A program made the position numbers and the translations under genes. A DNA stretch of 64,000 bases from positions 838,306 through 902,305 of the forward strand of contig NZ_CP085041.1 in the NCBI RefSeq assembly GCF_022026155.1. Reading direction: 5' to 3'. Below the pieces are notes generated by a model. That model saw nothing but the letters and a program-made list of their open reading frames with translations, did no database searches and was not told the DNA's origin. Numbering within the stretch: position 1 is the first letter of the stretch; each line of letters opens with the position of its first letter. Shown piece after piece: positions 54,719-64,000 of the stretch. Source of the stretch: Dissulfurimicrobium hydrothermale (GTDB lineage Bacteria; Desulfobacterota; Dissulfuribacteria; Dissulfuribacterales; Sh68).

Positions 54719-56374
54719 TTAGAAGTATACCTCGAAGGTCAGGTAGGCGTTATCCATGCGGTCAACCCCTGGCTGGCCCATGTAAGAGGCATTCTGTGGA
54801 TCCTTCAGGTTGTCGATATCAATCGGTTTACCCACCCAGTTTCCACTTCCTGTGTAGTTTATCCAGTAATACTGATAGCCTGCCCTGATGAATGCGCGGC
54901 CAAGCTTTGAAAGTGGTGTGTCTGGAATATCCCATATCCAGTAGATCTCGCCTACATGACCACGGGTGGCGAGTTTTGACAGATAAAGGTCATCGGATGC
55001 AGGAGTGAAGTTGATCCAGTACCGTGAGCCATAGTTATACTCAACGCCAAGCTTGCTGCGAAGCTGCTCGATAGGTACCCTAAAGCCTACATACGCTGCC
55101 CAGCCCCAGTGTTTTTGATCCTCACCCGGGTTGTTAAGTAGTCCGTAGCCGCCTATACCCTGTGATGGGTCACCTGGATTGATAAGACCTATATATTCCC
55201 TGCTTACGCCGCGTGGGTCAGTATAGCTCATGCCAGCGCTCAGGAAGTAATCGATATTCAAGAACTGTGCGGGAAGTTTGTGCATGAATACACCGCTCAG
55301 ATGATAGATATCACCCAGGTTGTTCGACGGTTTGCCAAACATGACCAAGTTATTGTAAGCATTAACTGGGGAGAACATTGTGCTTATGTTTTCCATTGTA
55401 TCCGGGATGTCTCCGGCCTTGAAGAGCTGGAGGTTTGCGAACATGTCTCTATCAGGGTCGTCGATTACATCCCAGCTTATACCGTATAGATCGACATTGT
55501 CTATCTTCTGCTGATAGGGGACATCTTGGAATCCTGTCTGATAACCGCGGCCGTAGCAGATCCTGATTTTACCTGGGAATGGATTAGAATAGGCGTAGCC
55601 AACGGTTGCGCCGTCAAAGGTCCAGTCCACGCCAAGGGCTGTAGGGGTTGCATAGCGGTGCAGCAAGTTTTCCTTGAGCTGGAGCGGAGGCCCGTCAACA
55701 GTCGGCCTACGGCCAACTGAGAACCATATCGGATACCCGCCTATATTTGTCCAGTTCACATAGGCCATCTCAACCCTGACTGTGTTGTCGTTTGGCCTGC
55801 GGCTAATGTTTGGATCCCAGAGATAGCCGTTTGAGGCGAAGAACGGGGCGGCTGTTGCATTAGCCGTCTCCATGCCCCATATCTTGTACATGGCAAGACG
55901 GCCCTTGAACATTATGTTCTCGGTTGCCTTGGCGCTCATGTCCAGACGGAGCCTTGTGGTGTAGAGGTCGTCATTTTTCGGGCTATAGCTCCTCTGATAA
56001 AATTGGTTAATAGTCGGCATCGGGCCCTTCATGCCGCCCTGCTGCCATGCCTGCAAGGCGCTCATGTACTGCATTTCATCATAGTAACCAGGCACATGCG
56101 CCCTGGTTGAATCCACCCTGAATCTGAAATCGCCTCCGTCGAAAGAGAAGTTGGTCTTGGCCAGTCCGCCTCCCACCTTCTGAGAGACCTTCTCGACTGT
56201 CTGGCTGGTTTCTTGCTGTTTGGTCTGGACATTTTCCAGTTCCGACTTCACCTTTGCGAGCTCAGCGTTAAGCGCGTCGATCTTTTTCATGAGCTCTTCT
56301 GGCGTAGGTGATGCCAATACCATGGCCGGTATCAGCATGACCAATACCATGATCCCTACTAACAGTTTCTTCAT
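54719..56374 (-). CDS. outer membrane porin-like protein, DUF3373 type
   Basis: This is a predicted outer-membrane beta-barrel of 551 residues. The signal peptide (residues 1-21) ends ALVLAS-like (MVLASP), and a coiled coil follows at residues 25-65 (LNAELAKVKSELENVQTKQQ). The rest is rich in aromatic, Gly and alternating polar residues, and the C-terminus ends in AYLTFEVYF with the terminal Phe typical of barrels. It resembles DUF3373 proteins found in Geobacter and sulfate reducers. AAGGAGGGC precedes the ATG, so expression is probably high. Its substrate is unknown. Confidence 0.82.
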   Translation of the reverse strand: MKKLLVGIMVLVMLIPAMVLASPTPEELMKKIDALNAELAKVKSELENVQTKQQETSQTVEKVSQKVGGGLAKTNFSFDGGDFRFRVDSTRAHVPGYYDEMQYMSALQAWQQGGMKGPMPTINQFYQRSYSPKNDDLYTTRLRLDMSAKATENIMFKGRLAMYKIWGMETANATAAPFFASNGYLWDPNISRRPNDNTVRVEMAYVNWTNIGGYPIWFSVGRRPTVDGPPLQLKENLLHRYATPTALGVDWTFDGATVGYAYSNPFPGKIRICYGRGYQTGFQDVPYQQKIDNVDLYGISWDVIDDPDRDMFANLQLFKAGDIPDTMENISTMFSPVNAYNNLVMFGKPSNNLGDIYHLSGVFMHKLPAQFLNIDYFLSAGMSYTDPRGVSREYIGLINPGDPSQGIGGYGLLNNPGEDQKHWGWAAYVGFRVPIEQLRSKLGVEYNYGSRYWINFTPASDDLYLSKLATRGHVGEIYWIWDIPDTPLSKLGRAFIRAGYQYYWINYTGSGNWVGKPIDIDNLKDPQNASYMGQPGVDRMDNAYLTFEVYF

Positions 56375-56482
56375 CGTTTCTTGCCCTCCTTTTGTTTTTT
56401 TAGTTCTCTTTTTTAGTCTACTACATTAAAGGAAACAGCTAAAGCGATCGCGGCCTTCAAGAAGATTAACGCCCGATCAACA

Positions 56483-56498
56483 GGTGACATTTGTCACA
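56483..56498. promoter_or_regulatory. CRP/FNR-family operator-like site between divergent genes
   Basis: GGTGA-CATTTG-TCACA matches the TGTGA-N6-TCACA consensus of CRP/FNR-type regulators at nine of ten half-site positions. A wider pair, GTTGACAT (56501-56508) and ATGTCAAC (56536-56543), lies 2 bases further. It could control the porin, the MoaE-like gene or both. Confidence 0.55.
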
Positions 56499-56585
56499 CA
56501 GTTGACATTTCATTAAATATAATTAAATCGTCATTATGTCAACATTAAAATTCCTTAAAAATTTTTTAAAGTAAGGAGAAACGTT

Positions 56586-56942
56586 ATGAATATAGACTCA
56601 TTCTTAAAAAGACTTAAAGATGCTGCAGGTGGCAAGGCTGGCATGGTGCTCATCCATAACGGAGTTGTACGGGACCATTCAAGGGATGGACGTCCTGTAT
56701 GCGCAGTGGATATCGAGGTCGATCGCAAGCGTCTAGATGAGATTATCAGGGATGCAATGCGGCTTCCCGGCGTTGTCGCTGTTGATACAGAGATACGTGA
56801 GGGGCGCTTGAATGTGGGCGATGATGTCATGCTCCTCGGCGTGGCCGGTGATATAAGGGACAATACGATCAGTGCGCTTTCGTTGACCCTTAACCGCATA
56901 AAAAAAGAGGTCACAAAGAAAAAGGAATATTATATTATATAG
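56586..56942 (+). CDS. MoaE-like molybdopterin synthase large-subunit family protein
   Basis: This is a 118-residue protein, short against the roughly 150 of MoaE. GMVLIHNGVVRDHSRDGRPV corresponds to the MoaE N-terminal region, and VGDDVMLLGVAGDIRDNTIS to the core. The C-terminal KKEVTKKKEYY keeps the basic character of the active-site region. It may be a true MoaE or a relative with another role; moaD is not adjacent. TAAGGAG precedes the ATG. Confidence 0.7.
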   Translation: MNIDSFLKRLKDAAGGKAGMVLIHNGVVRDHSRDGRPVCAVDIEVDRKRLDEIIRDAMRLPGVVAVDTEIREGRLNVGDDVMLLGVAGDIRDNTISALSLTLNRIKKEVTKKKEYYII

Positions 56943-56992
56943 TTGCACATTGGGATCGGGGCGCAACAAGATGAATTCCGAGGTATTTTAAA

Positions 56993-57622
56993 TTGAGCGT
57001 CAATATAGAAATGGCCGGCCTTCGCAGGTCGATGGTGCTTGTCTGCAGGCTGCTTTATCAGAAGGGGCTTATTGCTGGGCCGGATGGCAACGTGAGCGTC
57101 CGACTTGGAAATGGTTTTATCTTGATTACACCAACCGGTGCACACAAGGGCATTTTGTCTGAAAGTGACCTCGTCATGGTGGACGAGAAGGGTGATCCAG
57201 CAGGCGATGCCGGTAAGGATCAAGGGCAAAGGCCGTCTTCCGAAATCTCGCTTCATCTCGCCATTTATAGAAAGGATTCAGGTGCAATGGCCGTGGTGCA
57301 TACCCATGCCCCGTGGACAATGGCCTTGAGTCTTGCAGGGTTTAAGTTTACCCCTCACCTCATGGTCGAGGGAATGATGTTCTTGGGTGAAGTCCCTGTG
57401 GTAGGGTATGCACCGCCTGGAAGCAAATTGCTTGCCGATGCCGTAGCTGGGGTCCTTGACAAGGGGCCAGCCCAGATACTCGCGCACCACGGCGCGATAA
57501 CCCGCGGGCCGAGTTTGATGAAGGCCTTCGAGCTGATGGAATGCCTTGAACATACTGCAAAGATCACAGCCTTGGCGAGGCTCCTTGGCGAGCCCGTTCC
57601 CCTGGCGGACAGCGGCGGCTGA
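56993..57622 (+). CDS. class II aldolase/adducin-family protein (fuculose-phosphate aldolase-like)
   Basis: This predicted zinc-dependent aldolase or epimerase has 209 residues. GPDGNVSVRL and ITPTGAHKG form the phosphate-binding region, HTHAPW the first zinc His pair, EGMMFLGEVPVVGY the central segment and AHHGAITRG the third His. TTG 56993 has GAGGT 8 bases upstream. The substrate cannot be told; methylthioribulose-phosphate dehydratase-like or sugar-phosphate aldolase roles are both possible. It lies 50 bases downstream of the MoaE-like gene. Confidence 0.82.
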   Translation: MSVNIEMAGLRRSMVLVCRLLYQKGLIAGPDGNVSVRLGNGFILITPTGAHKGILSESDLVMVDEKGDPAGDAGKDQGQRPSSEISLHLAIYRKDSGAMAVVHTHAPWTMALSLAGFKFTPHLMVEGMMFLGEVPVVGYAPPGSKLLADAVAGVLDKGPAQILAHHGAITRGPSLMKAFELMECLEHTAKITALARLLGEPVPLADSGG

Positions 57623-57627
57623 TATTC

Positions 57628-58506
57628 CTAAGCCGGGGCTAGTATGCCGACATCGCCGTTCAATTCATATACACCCCCGAGAAGCATCGGAAAGTTGTCT
57701 TCGCCGTGGCCTGCAGGGATATCTATGATTACCGGGATATCCAGGCTGGAAAGCCTGTCTTTGAGGAGCTGTTCAGGGCTGAAATCTGAAGACTGGTCCT
57801 TTGTGAGGCGTCCGACGGCAATGCCAGATACCTTTGAGAGTCGTCCAGAGGCCACAAGATGGGTGAGCATGCGGTCAAGCCTGTACGGTGCCTCATTATA
57901 ATCTTCAATAAACAGGATGGCATCGTCCCATGGCGGTTCGTAAGGGGTCGCCAGGGTATGGACAAGGCATGTAAGATTCCCGCCTATCAACCTGCCGTAA
58001 ACGAGCCGGTTTTTTCCTTTTATCAACGGTCTGGCAGGAAGTGGCGGGAACTTGCCTTTTTCAAGACAGGACCAGAGCGCAGCCCTTGACGCCGGGCTTG
58101 TCTTCGGAAGTGTGGTTATAAGCGGGCCGTGGATGGAACGCAGCCCCCTTGAGTTGAGTGCGGCATGTAGGAATGTGATATCGCTGAAGCCTATAATTAA
58201 AGGATGCGCAGATCCCGCCACTCTGCCCCAATCGATCTTATCTATCCATCTCGACGACCCATAGCCGCCCCGCATGGTCCAGATAAAATCGTTTGAGACA
58301 TCCTGCATATATTTGGAAAAACGGGCGGCCTGTACTTCATCGTCTTCGGCCAGATAGTCGAACGGTCCACTGCGAGATGTTGGTCCAAAGGGGTCTCTGG
58401 TCCATATCAGTTCAGGTCCTTCAATGTCGATTATTTCAAGTCCTTCCTTGATTTTTTGCGGATCAGGTGGGCTTGAAGGGGCAAAGGGCGCTATTTTTAG
58501 GGACAT
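57628..58506 (-). CDS. LD-carboxypeptidase (peptidase S66 family)
   Basis: This cytoplasmic serine peptidase trims the terminal D-Ala from recycled murein tetrapeptides. It has 292 residues. The nucleophile Ser lies in MRGGYGSSRW (near residue 97), with GRLIGGNLTCL and EDYNEAPYRLDRMLTHL downstream, and the C-terminal His in DIPAGHG completes the Ser-Glu-His triad. It is convergent with the aldolase gene, 5 bases apart. Confidence 0.92.
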   Translation of the reverse strand: MSLKIAPFAPSSPPDPQKIKEGLEIIDIEGPELIWTRDPFGPTSRSGPFDYLAEDDEVQAARFSKYMQDVSNDFIWTMRGGYGSSRWIDKIDWGRVAGSAHPLIIGFSDITFLHAALNSRGLRSIHGPLITTLPKTSPASRAALWSCLEKGKFPPLPARPLIKGKNRLVYGRLIGGNLTCLVHTLATPYEPPWDDAILFIEDYNEAPYRLDRMLTHLVASGRLSKVSGIAVGRLTKDQSSDFSPEQLLKDRLSSLDIPVIIDIPAGHGEDNFPMLLGGVYELNGDVGILAPA

Positions 58507-58622
58507 ATAATTTCAACCTGTTCTTTTAAGAGGGTCTACCTTGACTTTGTGCTGCATATCATTAAATTGAAATGCAAATTTTATAATATTTCAATGAGTT
58601 TTAATAAATTTTGGATGCAGAT

Positions 58623-59591
58623 ATGGAAAATGCAAAGGATTATTACAAAGTACTAGGGGTATCAAAGACCGCAACCCCCGATGAGATAAAAAAGGCCTTT
58701 CGTAGGCTTGCAATGAAGTATCATCCTGACAAGAACAAGGGCGATAGGGCCGCGGAGGAACGTTTCAAGGAGATAAACGAGGCCTATGCGGTTTTAAGCG
58801 ATCCTGAAAAGAAGAAACAGTATGATACCTTCGGTTCTTCTGAATTCAACCGTCGTTATACTCAAGAAGATATATTCAGAAACTTCGATTTTGGTGATAT
58901 CTTCCAGGAATTCGGCATCGGCGGCAAAGGCGGGGCCAGGGCGTGGAGGGTCAGTTTTGGCGGGAGACCGGGTGGCGTAGGCTCATTCGACGATTTGATT
59001 AGCCAGATCTTCAGTCAGGGGACAGGTGGCGTAGGCGAAGGATATGAAAAGGCGGACCGCTTTGCCTCCGCTCGGCCTGGCGAGGATATAACGCTTGAGA
59101 TACCCCTTTCTCCAAGAGAGATGTCTGAAGGTTGTGAAAAGAGGCTTGCCTTTGATGCCGGCGGGCTTGAGGAACGGATATCTGTAAAGATACCACCTGG
59201 GGTTGGCCCAGGGAAAAAGATCCGCGTGGCTGGGAAGGGCGGGGTTGGAGCAGGCGGCATAAGAGGGGACCTCTATCTCGTGGTCCGTCCACAGGTTGAC
59301 AGTCGCTTCAGGGTCAATGGATTGGACCTGGAGATAGATCAGCCGATAAGTTTCAGCAGCGCATGCCTCGGTGGAGAGATCGAGGTTCCGACTGCATTCG
59401 GCGGCAGTGTCAGGCTCAAGATACCACCCGGGACCGGGCCTGGAAAGAAGCTGCGTATAAAGGGCAAGGGTCTGCCTGATGGCAAAGGGGGGAGCGGCAA
59501 TCAATATGTGCGGCTCATGGTGGACGTCCCGAAGAGGCTTACCGTCGCCCAGAAGGAGCTTGTACTCAAGTTACAGAATGAAGGATTGTAA
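58623..59591 (+). CDS. DnaJ-class co-chaperone, CbpA-like (no zinc finger)
   Basis: This Hsp40 stimulates DnaK. The J domain occupies residues 1-70 with HPD at 34-36. A Gly/Phe-rich linker follows, then two beta-sandwich C-terminal substrate domains. No CxxCxGxG repeats are present, so it is a type II CbpA/DnaJ. ATG 58623 (322 residues) is preferred; an in-frame TTG at 58611 would add four residues. Confidence 0.92.
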   Translation: MENAKDYYKVLGVSKTATPDEIKKAFRRLAMKYHPDKNKGDRAAEERFKEINEAYAVLSDPEKKKQYDTFGSSEFNRRYTQEDIFRNFDFGDIFQEFGIGGKGGARAWRVSFGGRPGGVGSFDDLISQIFSQGTGGVGEGYEKADRFASARPGEDITLEIPLSPREMSEGCEKRLAFDAGGLEERISVKIPPGVGPGKKIRVAGKGGVGAGGIRGDLYLVVRPQVDSRFRVNGLDLEIDQPISFSSACLGGEIEVPTAFGGSVRLKIPPGTGPGKKLRIKGKGLPDGKGGSGNQYVRLMVDVPKRLTVAQKELVLKLQNEGL

Positions 59592-59757
59592 TAAAGGCAA
59601 ACGGACAGCCCGATATTTTATTCATATCCAGTATTGGTGATCTGTCTTGTTGCGCTGCGGCATTAAGTCCATGTATTTCAGTTTTTCATTGATATCCTTA
59701 CAGGATCTCTGTCTTTTTCATCGGGCCCTTTTGAATCTTGACCCCGCAGGACCGAGA

Positions 59758-61371
59758 TCAGTGGAACAAGATGCGCTTTGTGATCGTTGACCCCGTCAGT
59801 TTCCGGATGCCTTGGCGGATTTGCTGGCCAGGGCGGTACGCCCTGGCCAGCAGCAGTACCAGTGGTATGATACTCAAAAACAGTAGGCCAAACACCCAGG
59901 ATATATCGTTGTATGTCAGCATGGTTGACTGCATGTCCACAATCCGATTTGTCAGCGCATAAATTGTATGCTGCACACCCTGGGTATTGAGTCCTGCATG
60001 CCTTAGTGCGGTTCCGGCAATTCGATTGTATTCGGCATAAGGCATATTAAAGGGGTTTACATGATCGACCAGATAGGATCGGTGGATCTGCTGGCCACGA
60101 TCCACCATCGTGGCCGCCAGCGCGTATCCGATGTTGCCACCGACCCGACGCGCCAGGGTGTAAAGGCCGGTTGCATCAGTCATGTCAGGGCTGGGTACAG
60201 TGGACAGTGAAAGGGTGCTTAAGGGCACGAACACGAACGGCATGCCAATACCCATGATCAAGAGCGTGGGGACAAGGTTCCAGAACCCTGCGGCAAGCGA
60301 CAATCCGGCGAGATCATAATAGGACCAGAAGGTGATCCCGACGCCGAATATCACCAGCACCCGTGCATCGATATGGTTGTAAAGTCGGCCCACGATTGGC
60401 ATGAAGAGCAGCAGCATGAATGCCCGCGGCGCAATCACCAGCCCTGCCTGGAACGCAGGATATTCCAGCAGGTCCTGTGTAAATTGAGGCAGAATGAATG
60501 TAGTGCCAAAAGGGCGATGCCAAAGATTATCCCTATGGCAGAGCCGATGGCCAGCGGGGCATTGCGCAGGATCCGGAAATTGATTACCGGTTCCGGCGCA
60601 ATCAGTTCCCAAATCACTAGGCTGATCAGCGCCAGTACACAAACAACGGTCCCTAGCACAATCAGGCGCGAATCGAACCAGTTCTCTCTTTGTCCCCGTT
60701 CCAGTACGATCTGCATGGTGGTCAGGGCGACCGCCAGCAGACCGATGCCGATCCAGTCGATTTTCTGATCCCGCGCCGCAGATACGGCGGATCGTGAACA
60801 AAGGCGCCGATCATGAAAATACCGATGATGCTTATCGGGATGTTGATGAAAAAATCCAGGGCCATCCATAGTAATCCGTCAGCCAGCCGCCCACAATCGG
60901 TCAATCGCTGGTGCCAGAACGACCCCCATGCCAAATATGGCCATGGCCATCCCCTGCTCCTCCTTGGAAAACGACTCCCGAAGAATTGCCTGCGAAACTG
61001 GGATCAGCGAACCGCCGCCGATCCCCTGCAGCACCCGGTAGAACAACATCTGTGGAAACGAAACCGCTGTACCGCACAGAACCGACCCTACCGTGAACAT
61101 TGCGAACGACCACATTAGAGCTTCTTGCGGCCGATGAGCGTACTGAACCAGCCGGCCATGGTCACCAGATTTCGGCGATGCTGTAGGCTGTGGATACCCA
61201 GGTTATCGATGAGAGATCCTCGGAAAAGGTACCCATCATGTGCGGCATGGCCACATTGACGACACTGACGTCCATGACTGCCATGAACGCGCCGAACATG
61301 ACCGTGACTGCCACCAGCCATTTATTTACCTCGATTAACTTGGTGGTGGTATTTTCGGATGCGCCGTTCAT
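59758..61371 (-). pseudogene. EmrB-like MFS (DHA2) drug efflux transporter, six frame changes
   Basis: Fragments of one 14-helix DHA2 transporter lie in order on the minus strand: MNGASENTTTKLIEVNKW (start), VTMAGWFSTLIGRKKL, MWSFAMFTVGSVLCGTAVSF, PIVGGWLTDYYGWPW, FFINIPISIIGIFMIGAF, DQKIDWIGIGLLAVALTTMQ and FGTTFILPQFTQDLLEYPAF to the C-terminus. The frame changes lie near 61165, 61115, 60895, 60855, 60775 and 60515, each equal to one lost base. At least three are in shortened T or G runs. The total span is the length of an intact gene. It overlaps the EmrA stop (ATGA). Arg CGG/CGC and Ile ATC codons dominate, unlike the rest of the window. It is either decayed or mis-sequenced. Confidence 0.8.
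59822..59852. repeat. perfect 14-bp inverted repeat in emrB 3' coding region
   Basis: TGCTGGCCAGGGCG and CGCCCTGGCCAGCA pair around GTA, about 65 bases inside the stop of the EmrB-like gene. No T-run follows on either strand. Confidence 0.75.
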
Positions 61372-62741
61372 TTTATTGCTGCGGCCCCACTCTTCGTGTG
61401 GAGCGGAGCCTTGTTTTTCGAGATATATTTCGATCCGTCGGACGGCCATCCCACGGCGCCGATATCCACGTCTGGTACCACTGACATCCCCGGGACCAAC
61501 AGCACTTTTTAGTCTCTTGCGGACGGTCGAAAACAATTTTGACCGGTACCCGCTGGACGACCTTGACATAATTGCCTGTGGCGTTTTCCGGCGGAAGCAG
61601 ACTGAAGCGGGCGCCCGACCCATGCTGGATGCTGTCCACATGGCCGTGGAAGGTGAAATTTGGGTATGCATCCACCGAGATTTCAACCGGCTGGCCGGGT
61701 CGCATGTGTGTCAGCTGTGTTTCCTTGAAATTGGCCGTAACATATACATTCCGAGGCACCAGTGCCATGAGCGATTGTCCGGGCTGCACGAACTGCCCGA
61801 GCTCGACATCTTTTTTGGTCACAAAACCGTCGCATGGCGCATAAATCTTTGTATAGGAAAGATTCAGACTGGCCTGGGCGACATTGGCCTTGGCCTGGTC
61901 GATATCAGCACTAGATACTTTCGCTTGAAAACGGCTCTGTTTGATCTGCTGGGGTGCGGACTGTGCCGCAGTCAAGCGGGCATTGGCCTGTCGCTGGCTG
62001 GCTTCTGCAGCCTTGATCGCCGCCTTGGCTTCACGAACAGATGCTTTTGTCAACCTTCTTTTCCGCCGCCCTTAAATCTGCAGCGGACATTTGTTCAGCG
62101 GCTACGGCGCGATCAAGGTCTTGAAGTGATACTGTTTTCGTCTTCGCCATCTCGCGGTACCGCTTTAAGTTCGTCGCATCCAGCCGATACCGCCCCCTTG
62201 CGGATTCGGCCTCTGCCTTTGCTTGGGCGAGTGCTGCTTCACACAGGGCAAGTCGTGCCTTGGCCTCCTGAACTGCCGCTCTTGCCGATTCCACATTGTC
62301 TTTGGCTTCATTCAATTCGGCCGTGGCGGTGATCCGGGTTAGTTCGACACTGATGTTGCGTGCCCGATTAGCGGCTTTTGCCGCTTCCAGCGCGGCCTCC
62401 GCCCCATCCAGACGGGCCTGGAAATCATGCGGATCCAGATCGACCAGCAGATCGCCTGCCTTGACCCATTGGTTGTCCTGCACATAGATATGGGCTACAT
62501 AGCCGGACACCCGCGGGCTTATTGGAATGATATCTCCATCGATAAAGGCATCATCGGTGGATTCGTGAGATAATGAATGGATATAGTAAGGGATGCCGAT
62601 GATCAGTGCTAGAATTACCAGCCCGCCCGCCGTCCACCAGACGATTTTTTTACGGTGGAAAGGCCCTGCCGAGGAACTGTTGGGTCCCATAGATTCCGTT
62701 TCATTGGCGGCTATATCGCTATTTCGGCTTTTTTCTGTCAT
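61368..62741 (-). pseudogene. EmrA-like membrane fusion protein, two frame changes
   Basis: This is the periplasmic adaptor of a tripartite efflux pump. The start is MTEKSRNSDIAANE, with one transmembrane helix (IVWWTAGGLVILALIIGIPY), then STDDAFIDGDIIPISPRVSG (lipoyl-like domain) and a long coiled-coil hairpin. A frame change near 62045 (net one extra base) leads to SVREAKAAIKAAEASQRQAN and the second half (IYAPCDGFVTKKDVELGQFV). Another near 61500 (net one lost base) leads to the C-terminus VVPDVDIGAVGWPSDGS. It overlaps both neighbours, as in an intact operon. Confidence 0.8.
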
Positions 62742-64000
62742 CTCTACCCATTTCATTAGGTTCAAGAAAGTTGTTTTTTGTAGGTGGTGGCATAAGGAAA
62801 AGTTCTGGATTCAATTCTCCTGTCACGCGCAAGAGTTTCAAATAATCAACATCTTGATTGAATTTTGCAGTTGAAAGGGACAGTTCCGCGGATAGCAGAC
62901 CCTCTTGGGCAATTAGCCGCTCAAGGTTTGTTCCAAGTCCGGCATTGAATGCGGCTGTTGCCTGCCGCACCCCTTCCCGGGCCGCTTTGACCTGGATATC
63001 GAGCTGATCGATCTGTTGCCTAGCCCTTTGGAGATTTTCCACAGCCATTCGTAGATCCTTCAATATCTGCCGGCGGATATACATCTCGGAGAGTCGAGCT
63101 TGCCGCAGGCGCGAATAAGCGGTGCGGACATCCGCATGAATCAATCCGGCTGAAAAATAGGGACATTGACCTGGATCATGGAGGTCCAATCCACATCGTT
63201 GGGGAAGGTATCCCGGGACAGGTAGCGCATCAAGTTGAGGGAGACCGACGGGAAATATTCGCCCCAGGCCGCTTCCAGTGCGGCGGCCGCAGCCTTCACC
63301 CGTTCATGGGCAGCCGTTAGGTCTTGTCGATGCGTCTCGGTTAGCTTCAACAAGGTGTCGATGTGCCAGTTTATCGACGGAATTTTCAGTCCGCCGGTGA
63401 GCGGTCCCTTGACTGCCGGTACACCGATTAAAAATGCCAGCATCGCCCGGCCGTTTTTTACATCGGCCTTGGCTTGAATCAACTCGTTTTGCGTCTTCGC
63501 CAGCTGTGATTCGGCTAGAAAGACATCCACCGGCCGTGCCACACCAGTCTTCTCTTTCACTTGAATGTCTGCGAGCCGCTGTCGGGCGACTTTGATTGAA
63601 TACTTTAAAACCGCAACCTGCTTTTCTGAGTGCATCACTTGAAAATAGGTCCTGGCCACATCCAGCATGAGAAGGGCCTGGCGATCCAGGAGTACCGCCC
63701 GCTGCATCTTAGCGAAAGCCCCGGCTGTTTGTAGGGCCGGCACATCGCGGAACAGGTGCAGATCCATATTTCCAGCCACTGGCAGATCGGTCGTGTGATT
63801 GGGTTCAAACTCGGCGATCAGGGGGTTATTGGCCGCATATGCAGTCTTCCCCTGGAGCATGAATGTTGGAGCAAAGCTGATGGTCGGTAGAAAGGCGGCA
63901 AAGGCGCGATCCTTGTCGATCAATGTCTGAAGGTAATCCTCACCGGCTATGGCCATCTGCTCGTTATGCGTATTGGCCAGTATCAGGGCGTTCTTTAACG
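62719..64000 (-). pseudogene. TolC-type outer membrane efflux protein, one frame change, truncated by window edge
   Basis: This is an outer-membrane factor with repeated alpha-helical hairpin segments (LMLDVARTYFQVMHSEKQVA and LTAAHERVKAAAAALEAAWG). The frame is open to the window edge, so the N-terminus lies beyond 64000. Near 63150 the frame breaks in a T5 run where T6 would restore QVNVPIF-SAGLIHADVRTAY. The C-terminal half (ARLSEMYIRRQILKDLRMAV and following) ends at 62719, overlapping the EmrA start. It is the first gene of the leftward efflux operon. Confidence 0.8.

Noticed and set aside
61190-62332. 380-codon rightward frame across the efflux genes
   Set aside because: It is opposite recognisable EmrA/EmrB protein fragments; its product is low-quality shadow sequence.

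Overview
The window looks like the chromosome of an anaerobic sulfur-metabolising bacterium of the Desulfobacterota (former Deltaproteobacteria). The main reasons are a complete dissimilatory sulfate activation and reduction cluster (sat, aprBA, qmoABC), a complex I operon without an NADH-oxidising module at this locus, a membrane module of TAT-exported ferredoxin, triheme c-type cytochrome and NrfD protein, and a DUF3373-type porin. The sat-apr-qmo genes occur in sulfate reducers and in sulfur disproportionators; nothing here decides between them. Arg AGG/AGA and Ile ATA codons are frequent in most genes.

Layout: 1-9124 is the 3' part of a nuo operon (end of nuoC, then nuoD-H-I-J-K-L-M-N). 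9282-13003 holds ferredoxin, triheme cytochrome, a long AT-rich gap, a 41-codon gene, an NrfD-family gene and a MerR-type regulator. 13041-15026 is a very AT-rich island with three leftward genes. 15027-20059 is a leftward housekeeping block (DUF1844, ispE, tRNA-Gln, prs, rplY, pth, M23 peptidase). 20180-30423 is mixed: a nucleoside-sugar-epimerase-like protein, ftsY, an HU/IHF protein, purM, a Cys-rich protein, a deaminase, a radical SAM protein, an ABC transporter with an unusual ATPase, a YkgJ-type protein and mobA. 30900-39778 is sat, aprBA and qmoABC. 40101-53615 is the classic tRNA-tuf-rpmG-tRNA-Trp-secE-nusG-rplKAJL-rpoBC block. 53612-59591 carries a methyltransferase, an FmdB zinc ribbon, the porin, a MoaE-like protein, a class II aldolase, an LD-carboxypeptidase and a DnaJ/CbpA co-chaperone. 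59758-64000 is a leftward EmrAB-TolC-type efflux operon that is broken by nine frame changes and has a different codon style.

How it fits together: Sat activates sulfate to APS, AprBA reduces APS to sulfite, and QmoABC links AprBA to the quinone pool. The Nuo proton pump feeds the same pool, and the NrfD module could connect quinone to periplasmic cytochromes. No catalytic molybdopterin subunit lies next to the NrfD module. The least explained parts are the NrfD module with its 41-aa companion, AT-rich regulatory gap and overlapping regulator, the AT-rich island beside it, and the decayed or mis-sequenced efflux operon at the right edge. No CRISPR array, rRNA gene, insertion sequence or prophage was seen.
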